Shown here in pieces: positions 13,401 through 25,630 of a stretch of 64,000 bases of DNA. Made by a program: the position numbers and the translations under genes. The notes beneath the pieces are model-generated. The model did not search any database. It was not told the origin of the DNA and saw only the letters and a list, made by a program, of their open reading frames with translations. The stretch comes from Corylus avellana. Taxonomy: Eukaryota > Streptophyta > Magnoliopsida > Fagales > Betulaceae. The stretch is from positions 30,526,771 to 30,590,770 of the forward strand of contig NC_081543.1 of assembly GCF_901000735.1 (NCBI RefSeq), given 5' to 3'. How positions within the stretch are numbered: the stretch's first letter is position 1; the number at the start of each line of letters is the position of its first letter.

Positions 13401-16400
13401 GGTTGATTAGTCAGATATGGAGTGGGTAACAGGTAAAACTGAAAAAACTAATGATGAGAAAAGATTTATGAAATATGTTATCTGTCAAGACGAACAAGCA
13501 AGATAATTATCATGTGAATAAGAACGACTATAGCTCTGATAATCAACCTGCCTCCCCAGGGAGCCGCAGATTGCAAGTCGCAAGAAACCATCGTGATACT
13601 TCTTCGCTTTTTGAGTTAATTGTGTAGTGTACAGGACCTGCCATTCTGTCATTACAAAGAGAACATGTTAACCTGGGACCCAAAAAACACAGAAAAAGGA
13701 AAAGATTGAAGAAGTCCTATGCAATAAATCCCTAGGGAGATCCATGACACTCCTGCAATATAAAGTTAATGATAATAAAATATAAGACATAATCAAACAA
13801 ACAATTGGGTGTTCTGTTGTTTCGATTGTCCTGATGATTTGAAACATGTTGATGAAATTAAGCTAGTCAAATTTGTGTAAATGCTAGACTCCTAACAGAA
13901 CTATTTGGGTTCCATTATTCTCATATATTAATCTTTTGACATGCTGCAATGTCAGTGCATGACATTCACAATTATGTCTGCATCAGAAATTGGTCTCCAT
14001 ACAACAACCGCATATAAATAGCTGTCAGCTTCAAACATAACACAAGATTATTGATTCCTATGGGCTATGGCCTTATAAATGTAAAACATTATACATGATG
14101 AATATGAACAGCTCAATTACACAGTAGTGAACTGTTGCTTAGCATTATTTTCATTCATAAAGCATTCCAATCGAACTTCTATGTACAACATACAATATGA
14201 AACATGGATGAGGAACATGCTTGGTGAAATGTTTTACTTCAGTTCATTTCAATTAAGACTTTATTAGTTTTTATAAGCAAGATTTGAACTTAAGACCAAC
14301 CCCAATCCCACCCACCTGATCCAAGGTAATTAACCTATAACTGTTGACAATTTAACAATGACTTTGAGTTGCGCGGCCACTTTTAGGACCAAAAACTCCG
14401 CTGACAAGCTCTCAAGGGTCTTTAACTGATATAAGTGCAGCAGGAAATTCACAAACTAACCTCTTAAGGTAAGCTTTGCTTTATCTGGACTACTCTCTGG
14501 TGCCCCATGCTTGTCCAGTTTACTCTTCTCGAACTCTGAAGCAAAAATCAGCTATGATGTTATGTCAATGGAGTCTCATATTTAGTATTATATGTAAGGG
14601 AACAAAACTAAATTTTAGGGCCAACACCAAAAAGAAGGGTGAGGGGGGGTGGGTTGCTTTTTTTAAAGGGATTAGCTGAGAGGCCCTCAGAGTGTGCAGA
14701 TATCTGAAACACAAACCCAAGACAAAAGTTACAAATCCTTAAAAAACAGACAAATGTTTCGATTATAAGGGCATAGAAGACAAGTGTCATACTGGACTTT
14801 ATCAATATGACAAAGGGAGATAGAAAAGGTGAGTGTACTTTAAAGCAATTGAAGGAGGAAGAATTTATGAAACAATTATTGTGCAAGATGAAAAAATAAG
14901 AAGAATTAATGTTCAAACTCTCCAACCTTTTTCAACATGTTTACTGAGGTCAACATAGTTCTCTTGTCTATGCATTGTCCCGGTTTCTTTAGCAACATTG
15001 CAATTGTCTCTTTGAACATTCGAATCCATAAAAGGTTTAAGTTCTCCATCAGGTTCTCCAAGTTCAACCAAATGTGCATCAAAAGCTATCGATTCACCCG
15101 ACCTTATTACTTCATCTTTTTTAAGGAACCTGCTATTTAAGAGTTTCTTGCTAGCATCAAACAGCATGACCTGAATAGAGACCCCAAAAAAGAGAATGTT
15201 AGGGTCAGCTGTTTTCCATCAAAATAAAGTGAACCTCTCTGCATCACATGAATCACTAAACAAAGATGTCTACTGACATCATTGAGGATCAATTTAAGGA
15301 GTCACTAACAGGAAAAAGATAGTTAACAACTTAGAAGAGGACCTGGAGAATGGCTGATTTATAGAATGGTTTACTTATTGAGATCAACAAACATGATGAT
15401 TGGACTTGCGAAAAAGAAATTTAATGGAAATAGGAAAGCCAACCTGCCTCCCAAGGGATCCACATGCTGAAAGCCGCAAGAAGCCATCATGATACTTTTT
15501 GGCCTTTTGAGTTACTTGAGTAGTGTACAGAACCTGCCATTCTACATTGCAAAGGGTAGCACGTTAAACAGGTAAAACAAAAATAGGAGAAAGGAATATA
15601 CATAACAGAATGCAATGAATCCCGGGGGCATGTAACATGAAGCAACTAGTACGAGTTTGACAATTAATCAGCTTCTTGCCATTATAGGAATGACATAATT
15701 TTGTAAGTCATAGTAGCCATTGCACAAAAAAAGAACGTGACCATCGAAGGTACAGCAGCAAATTCACAAACTAACCTGCGATACTTGGTTTTGTTGTATC
15801 TGGACTACTCTGAGGTGCTTTATACTTGTGCAGTTCGCTCTTCTTGAACTCTGAACCGCAAGCAACTTTTAGAAGTATGGCAGGCAATAAGCTCATGTAC
15901 GTACAATGCTAATGTAATGCAAAATGCCATTTTTATGTGGGGAATCCTCACATTCCGAGTGACTCAAACAACTGGTGTCTTAACTGTAAAAGCCAATGAT
16001 AAAGTAAAATTGCATCTGAACTGGATTTTTTCACCAAAAAGTTAGGTTGACCAGTTGCTCTATACTTCCTCAAATATGATCCATTAATTTATGCAACATA
16101 TACCAAATATCCTCTTATACTAGCCTGGACAACTTGACTAGGAATTATGACAAACGCAGACATCAAATGCTGTTTTAAATTAATGATCATGTTTATGTGA
16201 GTCAATATGCTAACCTCTGATAATTTTATGCGAAGGGCTCAAAGTTGGTCGTGCTTTATTCTTCTCCACATCATTCTTTCTATCTTCTGAACAAAAAGAA
16301 AAAAATAATAAAATAAAAGAGAAAAGAACACCAAAAATGCACTAAAAAAGGTTCTTAAGCAAAAAATAAGAAACCCTTAAGGAAGAAACTGTTATGGCAA

Positions 16401-17633
16401 TACCAATACCAAAAGAAACCGAATGATTCCTGAACTTTTGTCTTTTCAGCAAACCGGGTTTCTCAGTGATTTTCTTATCACTTCCTTGTGAATTCAAATC
16501 AGATAGAGGCTTATGATCTCCCTCAGGATCACCCACATCAACAAGATAAGCATTGAATGTCAGTGTTTCACCAGAGCTAACTACTTCATCCTTCTTCGCG
16601 ATCCTGCATTCCAAGAGCCTCTCGCAATCATCATAGAGTATGATCTGTGTGCACCAATTCACAGAGTAAGCAACAAAGGACCCCCCAACAAAAAAAAAAA
16701 CCCTCTGATTAGTGTCCTCCAGATTTTCTAAGGTAAATCCAAGGTGGAATTCTTCAAATCTTAGCCATTATTCATTATTTATAAATCAACTGGTTCAGAT
16801 TTTGCCCATCTCAGCATTTATCACCTCTGGAAGATTCTTAATTTTTCTTTAATTCATTGTACCTCACTCACTAAATTGCATTCTGAGGTGACAAAATCTG
16901 AGTGATTTGTATAAATATTAATTAAATAATTAAATTTATTATTTTTCATAATTTTAAATTTTTGGAATAAGTCTTAATTTAACATGGTATAGATCCTAAA
17001 TTCGAACATTCTCTATAATTTGTATCCAATTTCAATTACATATTCTATATGTTGGCCTTCACAAGATATATTTTGAGCTCACAGGAAGAAAGCTTAAATA
17101 ACTAAAATTATTCTTTTTAAACATATTAATTTTTTAGGATAATTAATGATTTAACTTGATTTAATTAAAAAAATAATGCTTAGAATCTTAAGAATAAGAA
17201 CTCCACCTTAGAGTTATCCAAACCAGCAATCTTTCTGCTTCACGCAAATATTTAAAGCGCTCAATAATTCCACCAAAATTTTCAAGAAAAACACAAAACA
17301 TAACTCTTTAGCAAAGCCATAGAAATACAAGATAAATGCAGTTTCAGATCTTCGATTTCGGTCCAGAAAATGAACAGCATTTTCAAAGTTTATACGCACA
17401 TTGATTACACAGTTTACACTCATTTCCATAAAACTCAAATCATTTGAGCTCAAAAATTTTGCGCTAAAATCCAAGTCAAAATTCTCGTCAAATCTGATAA
17501 TTAAAGAATTCAAAAAAAAAAAAAAAACCTTGTTGGTAGAGATGTCGAGCTCTAAGAAACCGTCCTGGTAAACTTTGCGCTTCTGCTTCGTGTGCTTTGT
17601 GTAGGTCACGATCCAGCGCTTCATATTCGCCAT
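10409..17633 (-). CDS. Protein with four DUF2439 (ZGRF1 N-terminal type) modules
   Basis: Spliced on the minus strand in phase: 17633-17529, 16644-16410, 16286-16215, 15850-15776, 15541-15444, 15170-14927, 14535-14461, 13645-13548, 13271-13028, 12339-12242, 12112-11977, 11005-10745, 10648-10587 and a tentative last exon 10432-10409, about 608 aa. Four DUF2439 modules begin near residues 1, 163, 302 and 416. Each opens W-x-V/A-x-YT and KxYxDGFL or similar, and continues after an intron with a strand such as LYDD or LFDA and the SR/CR-F/I-xKK turn. DUF2439 is the N-terminal domain of ZGRF1, a helicase-linked DNA repair protein; no helicase is seen here. Modules 2-4 share exon lengths (98 nt, and 244 nt in modules 2 and 3), with 72-75-nt linker exons between. 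The tail, residues 494-601, is acidic and unrecognised. Molecular function is unknown; a nuclear DNA-repair role is inference. The C-terminal end is uncertain. Confidence 0.8.
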
Positions 17634-17787
17634 TGTCACAGTCAATGATCTGAGAGCCAACCAAATTGACCGGGAAAAAAAAAATGGAAACTCGGAGCCC
17701 CAAAGGGTTAGAAGAATCGAAGAGAGAAAGTTTTCTTTTGGTTCTTTGGCGGGAATGGCTTGGGTTCTTGGAATTGCGGACGAAGAC

Positions 17788-17921
17788 GACGTCGTTTAAA
17801 TGCAACTTCGTGATTTATGGCAAATAGATGGGCTTTTGAATAAGCGATTCATTTATGGGCCTGTGGCACGTACATTAACAGGGCCAACAGGTGACCGCCA
17901 GAGCAGATCCCAAACGGCCCA
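17788..17921 (-). promoter_or_regulatory. Site II (TGGGCY) elements and a GACGTC box upstream of the DUF2439 gene
   Basis: TGGGCT at 17829-17834, TGGGCC at 17856-17861 and GGCCCA at 17916-17921 lie 196-288 bp upstream of the start codon. A palindromic GACGTC lies at 17788-17793. Clusters of TGGGCC/T (site II, bound by TCP factors) are typical of plant genes for DNA replication, translation and mitochondria, active in dividing cells. This is motif recognition only. Confidence 0.5.
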
Positions 17922-20027
17922 ATATCGGTTTCTCCACTTTCACTCTAGAGCTGACAATTAATATGTTATGGTTAAGGAATATGACACGTTAAATTAAATA
18001 GTTCAGTTGTGATTGTTTTATATAGTTTTATACGTATGTCTCAACATAATCCGAACCTAACACGAAATATTTGATGTTAGCAATTTTTTACAAGACTTGC
18101 AAACCGGACACAAACTCGATAGAAGTTAGCGAATTATGGTTGAAGTGTCGAATTCATTTAATTACATTAATCAAGTTATGGTTAACTTATATTATCATGT
18201 CTCAACGGAACTTAAACAACCATAATCTCACATATATGTTACAAAACGTATCACTCAACCAAAAAATCATAGATTCTCAAGACTAAATAAATGAGATTAA
18301 TTTGTCAATATCACTAATGGTCCAATCTTATAAGAAGAAAAAAAAGAGGTGTTTATTATTGGGACCATCCAATTGTAAACGACTGTATTACTTGTTTAAA
18401 AGTCTCAACTCTGATCCCCAATTAAATAAAGAATCTCATTATACGATTTTCATAATCAACATCCAGATAGTTTCCACTAATACTATAATCAAAGAAATCT
18501 TAAGTAGGTTCCTTTCCATTATCATAATAATAGCACCACTTTGACTACTTCTAACTTGAAAGAGAAAAGCAAGCAAAATGATATTCTAATTGCATCTCTC
18601 AATAAAGAAATATTGGTTAGCTTAAGTTCATATTTGTATTGCACCCACAACACCCAAAACCGCTATCACTACCATCCATTGAGGACAATCATTAAAGGTC
18701 TAAGACAACATGTTACAATTATATTAACTGCATTTTTTTTACAAATTTAAGTGACTTTATGTTAATGGTAAAAATACTAAGAAAAAAAAAATTAGTGATT
18801 AATATGTATATATACCGTTAGATACTGTAAAATCAAATCTAGACCACAAAATGATTCGGTTCTATTTCACCAAACGAAGATATGAACATGTTCCCTAATA
18901 ACTCTACAAACTAAATTTGTTTATTTAAGGATCTACAATGTCTTCTTTAGAGATCTACATATCCAGTGATTTTTATTTTTATTTTTCTTTTACTGGTTAA
19001 CTTATTGTCATGTAAGACACAAATGGTGGGTGATCAGCATTTTAGTTGAAGGTGAATCAGCAAATATTTAATAAGTGAAAAGTAAGTTTAGCTTTAATTA
19101 AACATCACATTAGCTATGCACATTAGAGGCACGAGCATTTGTTTATTCTTTATTATTATTTATTTATTTTAATTATAGCATTTAACATGTCATACAAATT
19201 TGGGGATTCTTTTATTTAGTCCACTTTGGTTTCGGGGCTCCACCGGCGACCTCCTTAAACTTTTGGATGAGATGCATTCTCCATTGAACTATCGAGAATG
19301 GGTAGCGATAAAAATTTTTTCTAATGAATTGTTTTTGTCACTCTAAAGATGAAGTTGATTTTATTTTTTTTAGAAAATTACTGATCAATTATCATTGATA
19401 AAAAAAAATAACACCTAGAGCTCATCACTCTAGATTAAAGCGCAAAAAACTCTAAAGAGACAATATCAAAAATACATGGAGAAATCTCTTCCATCCAAGC
19501 AAATTTTAATTTGCACCCGCTTTGGTAGTTACCTTGGCCAATCTGTGTGCTGCAAAATTCGCTTCCCTCTTGACATGGCATACCATCCAACTCCCGTGAG
19601 AGTTAAGCATAATTTTTATATCGCCAACCATTGACTGTAAAAGCACTAAGTTAGAGATTTGGATATTTTATGGCTTTGACCATTAGTAGACAGTTCCCTT
19701 CAAGAATAATGAAGTGAATTTTAAAATTATCATTTGATCAAAATTTAATAATAATTAGTTATAAGTTTAATGGTAATTTTAAAAATTATATTATTTTAAG
19801 AATACCACAAGAAATACTTATAATATTATTCCACCGTTCTATCTTTAAGTTGGTCTTCTTTTTACTTTGTTTTTCTTATTATTTTATTACGTGATAAAAT
19901 ATTATTTTATTACAACTTGCAAGCACATGAGAGCCTAATCCTAGTTGGGTAGGAAGTGCAACATAGTACCATTCCCCACTATTTTATCTCTATTGAGGCT
20001 AGCACAAGCCGTCGGATTCCGTTGGAA
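17922..20027. other. Intergenic between divergent DUF2439 gene and NLP1
   Basis: AT-rich DNA containing a LINE remnant (19375-19720) and no other coding sequence. From 18085 onward it is repeated, to my reading without change, from 31690. NLP1's promoter must lie in the last part, but I see no convincing TATA box next to the conserved leader. Confidence 0.5.
19375..19720 (-). pseudogene. LINE RNase H fragment, copy 1
   Basis: On the minus strand the frame reads WMVCHVKREANFAAHRLAKV, the C-terminal RNase H tail of plant LINEs. After a frameshift come WMEEISPCI and DIVSLE, the usual end of that domain. It is a truncated, inactive non-LTR element carried inside the large duplication. Confidence 0.75.
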
Positions 20028-20141
20028 ATGGAATTACACACTGTAAATTGGACTTACAATCCCAGAAAGCAAATTCCTGGAAAAGAAAGTCCGTGGAAAT
20101 GCCCGAACTGGAGGACCCGAAGTCAACGGGACCAACTGTAG
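20028..20141 (+). CDS. Upstream ORF overlapping the NLP1 start
   Basis: ATG at 20028 opens a 37-codon frame that ends at TAG 20139-20141, beyond the main ATG at 20099 and in a different frame. The same ATG, length and stop are kept in NLP2 (33633-33746) and in the diverged NLP3 copy (58453-58566). If transcription starts upstream of it, scanning ribosomes would meet it first and translation of NLP would be reduced. Whether it lies in the transcript is not shown. Confidence 0.45.
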   Translation: MELHTVNWTYNPRKQIPGKESPWKCPNWRTRSQRDQL

Positions 20142-20443
20142 GGGTGGAGGAGGAAGTGGAAGAGGAAAAGGGGGAGAGAGTAGAGGCGTTAATCATGGAC
20201 TTCGATGTTCTCGATGACTCCTGGTCGTTGGATCAGATCCTCTTGCTCGCCGACAACAATAGCCACAACCCCATGTCACCGCTCTACGTCTCGCCCTCCG
20301 ACCAGCACTTCTCTCCTCCCTGGGCGTTCGTAGATGGAACCGACGACGCAGCGCATACCGCCTCTGCTCCCCCGGACTCCTCTCCATTGCTCTCCTGTGA
20401 GTTTCGTATTTGTATTGTCATTACTTCTTGGATTGGATTATGA

Positions 20444-20474
<31 letters not shown>

Positions 20475-23400
20475 TTTCTTTTTTTTGCTTTGTTTGGATG
20501 GAAGATAATGTGGTGAAAGTTTGAAACTGTGTGGAAAAGTTTGGTTCTTGGTGCTTTCGTTTTGTTTGGCTGCTGAAAATGATAGATTACCGTTCGAAAC
20601 CTTAAACTGATATTGCTTTGTTAGGTTGCTTGTAAATTATCATCTCTCGAAAGCTTAAAGAGATAGTAAATTTAATCATTTAATTTATCAAAAAAAGAAG
20701 TAAAACTGATAGAAAATGATGAATTAAGGTTAAATTCATAGAAAATAATGAACTTAATCAATTAATTAATAGTCTTACACTCAAGAACACTTGCTTTGAG
20801 CACTTGCTTTGATTACACGTCTAAAAAAGCTAAAACTGATTTAAAAAATAATAAAAAATAAAAAAATAAAAAAAGATGAGGGGAAGAAAATGAAGCGCTA
20901 TAATCCCAGATGAAAGAAAAATAGAAGGATTAAACCGAGAGAATTATGGTTATATGGCCCTTCTCTTAGGAATTGATGCAGAACGAAAAGTGTAGTATGA
21001 CTAAATCTTACTTTGGGTAGATGCCCTTGAGGGGTTTCTTGAAACCTCGAAAGAACTCTGGTGTACCAGAAAATAAGAGAAATGTAAAAGAGAATTATGC
21101 TGAAATATGAATAATTAGTAGAAAACTTGACTCCCAAATTATAACATTCATAAATTGACCCTAACCTATAAAAAAATCCCTATAAACAGTTAGAAATGAG
21201 GAAATAGAACCCTAAAGCATGAAAATATAAGAAAGTAACGAACAATAAAATTGATCCAAGAATCAGGAACCAAAGAGCATGAACTTAATTGGCCAGTTTA
21301 TTTTCTTTTCTTCTACTCATTTTCAGGACAACCAAAACGAAAATTGCATGCACTTGAATTAGTGAATTGGATGAAGTTTGTTGAACCTGTTGAGCCCGAG
21401 CTTTAACTCCGAGACTTTATCACCATCTATAATAGTTTTTAGTATATTCCATTCGATGGGTGATCGGTCTATATGGCCCGTAAAAAAAATGCGACAGTTA
21501 TGCACTTGCAGTTTCTCAGTAATATTATGGCTTCACTCAGTAGTTCACTCCTTTGAGTTCCGACTTTGAAGTTTCACTATATGCAGGTACTCCCAAACCA
21601 GTAACTGCAAGGCCAATGGATAATGGAAATAATAGAAGAGTTCCATCTCCACTTATGGGACTCAAGCCCCTGGATGATTTAGATGGGTCTTGTGTAATCA
21701 AGGAGAGGATGACACAAGCACTTCGGTACTACATAGATTTGACGGAAAACAATGTTCTAGCTCAGGTTTGGGCACCCATAAAGAATGGGAGCCGGAATGT
21801 GCTCACAACTTCAGGGCAACCTTTTGTTTTTGGTCCACATAGCAATGGACTTCATCAGTTTAGGATGATCTCTCTGGGGTATAATTTTTCTGTGGATGAG
21901 GAGAATGAAGAAGTGCTTGGGCTTCCTGGCCGTGTTTTCCGGCAAAGGGTGCCAGAATGGACTCCAAATGTGCAGTATTACTCCAGCAGAGAGTACCCAC
22001 GTCGTAATCATGCCCAGAATTACAATGTTCATGGAAGCTTGGCATTGCCTGTCTTTGAGCCTTCTGGCCAGTCCTGTGTTGGTGTACTTGAGCTCATCAT
22101 GACTTCACCGAAGATCAACTATGCACCTGAGGTTGATAAAGTCTGCAAAGCACTTGAGGTTGGTCTCCTTTCCCCTTGCTGTGCATGTCAAACTTCATGC
22201 TGCATTCTTATTTGGTGACTGCCAGATGATGATTCTACTCTTTATGAGATTCTTATGGAAAATGTTGTTGCCTATGGGATTGTTCACCTTGGAAAATATT
22301 GGTAACTCCAAACATTTCAAGATTCCTCATTCACTATTTCGGTTGTCCTGCAGGCCGTAAATCTGAAAAGTTCCGAGACATTGGGTCATCCAAACATACA
22401 GGTGAGCTGCAACTATCATGCAAGCCAACTTTGAGTCTTTTGGGAACCAAGAAGATAAATATGGTGCTTTTCTTTCATTTTCCTTCTTTCTTTTTATCTT
22501 TTTTTCTCACAGATGTATATACTTGGCAATGCTTTAACCAGATTTGCAATGAAGGTCGCCAGAATGCGCTGGCTGAAATTTTGGGAATATTGACGGTGGT
22601 GTGCGAAACTCACAAATTACCTTTGGCTCAGACTTGGGTTCCATGCAGGCATCGTAGTGTTCTGGCCCATGGTGGTGGTCTCAAGAAGAGCTGTACTAGC
22701 TTTGATGGTGGTTGCATGGGACAAGTCTGCATGTCCACAACTGATGTGGCCCTCTATGTTGTAGATGCTCACATGTGTGGTTTCCGGGAGGCTTGTGTTG
22801 AGCATCACTTGCAAAAGGATCAGGGGGTTGCTGGGAGAGCATTTTCGTCCCATAGCTTATGCTTCTGTGAAAACATTACCCTATTCTGCAAAACTGAGTA
22901 CCCCTTAGTACACTATGCTCGCATGTTTGGTTTAGCCAGCTGTTTTGCCATCTGCTTAAGGAGCACTCATACCGGAGATGATGATTACATTCTGGAATTT
23001 TTTCTGCCCCCAAGTATTACAGACTTCTATGAACAACAGATTTTATTGGGCTCAATATTGGCAACGATGAAGCAGCATTTCCAGAGTCTTAAGGTTGCTT
23101 CTGGTATTGAACTTGAAGAGGAAGTATTTGTCGAAATCATTCAAGTTTCTATAAATGAGAGTGTTGATTCAAGATTTGAATCTTTACAAATACCGTTATC
23201 TATGAAATCACCACCCAGGCCTTATGGCTTACTGATTAAGGGAGATATGGTGCAGTTAGAATCATCAAAACAGCAATTAATGTCGCACTTCGATGACATA
23301 AATGATAAAGGCACCATTGCAAATAATGGAGGCATAAGCGTCGATCACTTTTCTTCTTTAGAAAATAAGGAGATCAGAAAGATACCAGAGAGAAAGCGTG

Positions 23401-24778
23401 GAAAAACTGAGAAATCAATTAGTCTAGAAGTTCTCCAACAATATTTTGCTGGTAGTCTTAAGGATGCAGCAAAGAGCCTTGGTGGTATGCTTATACACTA
23501 ACAAATTGTTGCTTGCAATTTTTCTTATATAGATGTGGGTGATGCTGGATTTGTTCATAAAAAACTGGATGTTTATTTGCAATGGCAATTAAAATGTATT
23601 GTTCTTTGAAATGTTCTTGCTTTACAGTTTGCCCTACTACAATGAAGCGTATCTGTCGCCAGCATGGGATCTCCCGATGGCCATCTCGCAAGATCAACAA
23701 GGTCAACCGTTCCCTCTCTAAGCTAAAGCGTGTAATCGAGTCTGTTCAAGGTGCTGAAGGAGCATTTAGTTTAAATTCTCTCGCCTCGAGTCCTCTTCCT
23801 GTTGCTCTTGACTCACAGCCTTCCAGTTTGAATAGGTACTATCCACAAACATCACCATCCCTTAAACTCTCTGAACCTCAGAAAAAGAATGAATCTGCCC
23901 CAGGTAGAACATTCAAAAACAATGATCAGTCTGGGCTGCAAGATCAATTGCAAGAACGAAGAAAGTTAAGTCCAGAGAACCTTATTTGTGATCATAGTAG
24001 TTCTCCACCAGAGGTTGGTAAAGGCTCAAACCGGTCCAAAACTCGGAGCGGCTCATGTGAAGAGAGTGCTGGGACCCCTACTTCGCATGGTTCATGTCAA
24101 GGCAGTCCCCCGAATGAAAGCACACCAGCAAAGCATCCATATATTTCCTCCACCATCAACGAGCAATGTGATAAAGTAGGTGGCTCCCCGGATTTGGCAT
24201 ATCAACCCCCAGGGGCACTCAATATATCAGCTACATACTCAATACCTGATGCTCTTTTGATGACAGAACCTCAAGAAACATTTGGAGGAATGCTAGTTGA
24301 GGATGCTGGAAGTTCAAAAGATTTGAGAAATCTGTGTCCTTCTGTAGCAGATGCTATGTTGGATGAGCAGGTCCCCGCAGAGTTTTGTTGGATTGACCCT
24401 CCATGTCCCAGTATAGCTCCTAGCCAATCTATGGCTGCTCTTGCTCACACCAAGCCACATGTTACAGCTACAAAAGAGATGAACAGTGTCACGATAAAGG
24501 CAACATTTAGAGAAGATATAATTATCAGGTTTCGGCTCGTTTTGAGTTCAGGTATTTTGGAGCTGAAAGAAGAAGTGGCAAAGAGGTTGAAACTCGAGAT
24601 GGGAACATTTGATATCAAGTATCTGGATGATGATAATGAGTGGGTATTAATAGCCTGCGATGCAGACCTGCAGGAGTGCATAGATATTTCAAGATCGTCG
24701 ACGGCCAGCAATATCATCAGGCTATTGGTTCATGATCTAACTGCTAATCTGGGGAGCTCCTGCGAGAGCTCTGGGTAG
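20099..24778 (+). CDS. NLP7-like: NIN-like protein, NLP6/NLP7-like (NLP1)
   Basis: Five coding exons, 20099-20396, 21587-22158, 22354-22401, 22542-23484 and 23628-24778, give 1003 aa, normal for NLP6/7. The N-terminus has an acidic patch and the MDFD...SWSLDQI signature. Residues about 100-560 are the conserved NLP region (GAF-like), which in Arabidopsis NLP7 binds nitrate. The RWP-RK DNA-binding domain covers about 595-660, with R637-W-P-S-R-K642 split from its first helix by the last intron. A PB1 domain at about 908-990 keeps the acidic YLDDDNEW...DADLQEC segment used for NLP dimerisation. NLPs move to the nucleus on nitrate and activate nitrate-responsive genes. The linker between RWP-RK and PB1 is Ser/Pro-rich. 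I start at ATG 20099 because it is the first in-frame ATG and matches the family. The gene looks intact. Confidence 0.93.
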
Positions 24779-25625
24779 TGAGGACTAGTTTGTACATATT
24801 AGTGAGTCTGGAGATATATCAATTCTTGTAGTGCTAGGGTGCTGGATAAGTTGTTGATCTAGGTTTCCAGTTGTAAGAAATTTTCCGTTGAGTTAAAGAA
24901 GTAACACTTTCTTAGATTACTGTCATAAGACCTAAAAAATTTTGTTTGTATGTATAGGACGGAAGTTTGGAGTATCAAGTGTCTTCAATTATATGTAGAT
25001 ATGACACAACAGTTAAGTATTGTATTTGTATGTGTAGGACATTGTATTTGTATGTGTAGGACGGAATGTGAGAGTGTCATGTGTCCTCGATTATAGATAT
25101 GGCATTTCAGTTTGCGTCCTGTGTGCACAGAACCTATGATTGATGGTGTCATATGTCACCAATTATAAATGTTGCACTTCAGCTTGTGTCGTGTGCTCCT
25201 CAATTATACTTGTAACATTCCAGCTTGCGTCATCTGTGCAGAAAAGATAGAATGCAAGTTTAGAGTATCATGTGTCCTCAATTGTAGATGTGGTATTACA
25301 GCTTACATTATGTGTTTTGTATGCACACGACGCAAGCCATAATCGAATCTAAATAAGTGTTTTAAAATTTGTTCAGAGTATTTTGCTAATGCCTTTTTAT
25401 AATACTCAACAAATGATAAAAATCTAATCCCTCATCTTTTAAACTCTACAAAAACTTACATCGATGGACCAAATATCAAATATCCAGGTCCAGTATCTAT
25501 GTTCCAGGTTTGATTTAGGTTTCACTATTTCTCTCTCATTGAGCTTCAATGTTTTTACTTCCTCTTGAATTAGTCTATGCCTCATTCTCCCTTCTTCTAA
25601 TTTTATGCTTACCGTGATTTAGGTA
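24779..25625. other. NLP1 3' region
   Basis: Contains the 3' untranslated region, the degenerate tandem repeat (24950-25330) and, after 25482, DNA not shared with the NLP2 or NLP3 flanks. In those copies a SWEET gene follows here. No coding sequence is supported. Confidence 0.5.
24950..25330. repeat. Degenerate 70-80-bp tandem repeat, copy 1
   Basis: Four or five imperfect units carry the core GTGTCATGTGTCCTCAATTA, then TAGATATGGCATTTCAG, then GCGTCCTGTGTGCA. Homologous arrays follow NLP2 (about 38550-38925) and NLP3 (about 63100-63300), with unit number and sequence differing. Here one extra short unit (GTATTTGTATGTGTAGGAC) is duplicated. Confidence 0.7.
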
Positions 25626-25630
25626 AATAT

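Larger units (their letters stand above)
18085..25482. repeat. Large duplication, copy 1 (NLP1 and flanks)
   Basis: The 7.4-kb segment matches 31690-39087 in the same orientation at an offset of 13605 then 13604 bases. It covers upstream intergenic DNA, the whole NLP gene and the 3' tandem repeats. The first 2.9 kb (to about 21010) looks identical base for base, including T-runs in intron 1; after that, scattered substitutions appear. At 25482 the copies part company, within AAATATCC. Confidence 0.95.

Noticed and set aside
14608..14925. 105-codon open frame on the minus strand
   Set aside because: Lies wholly in the intron between exons 6 and 7 of the DUF2439 gene; hydrophobic chance frame.
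19956..20141. Longer 61-codon upstream frame before NLP1
   Set aside because: Its first codon is not ATG; only the part from ATG 20028 is a credible uORF.
20140..20180. GAGGAGGAAG tract as a microsatellite insertion
   Set aside because: It encodes the acidic Glu-rich N-terminal patch of the NLP and stays in frame in copies 1 and 2.
22299..23501. A single 400-codon NLP exon
   Set aside because: The first part crosses intron 3 and out-of-frame exon 3 sequence; the family alignment requires acceptor at 22541/22542 and the GCCGTAAATCTG exon in another frame.
24950..25330. CRISPR-like array
   Set aside because: Units are imperfect tandem repeats without unique spacers, in a plant genome.
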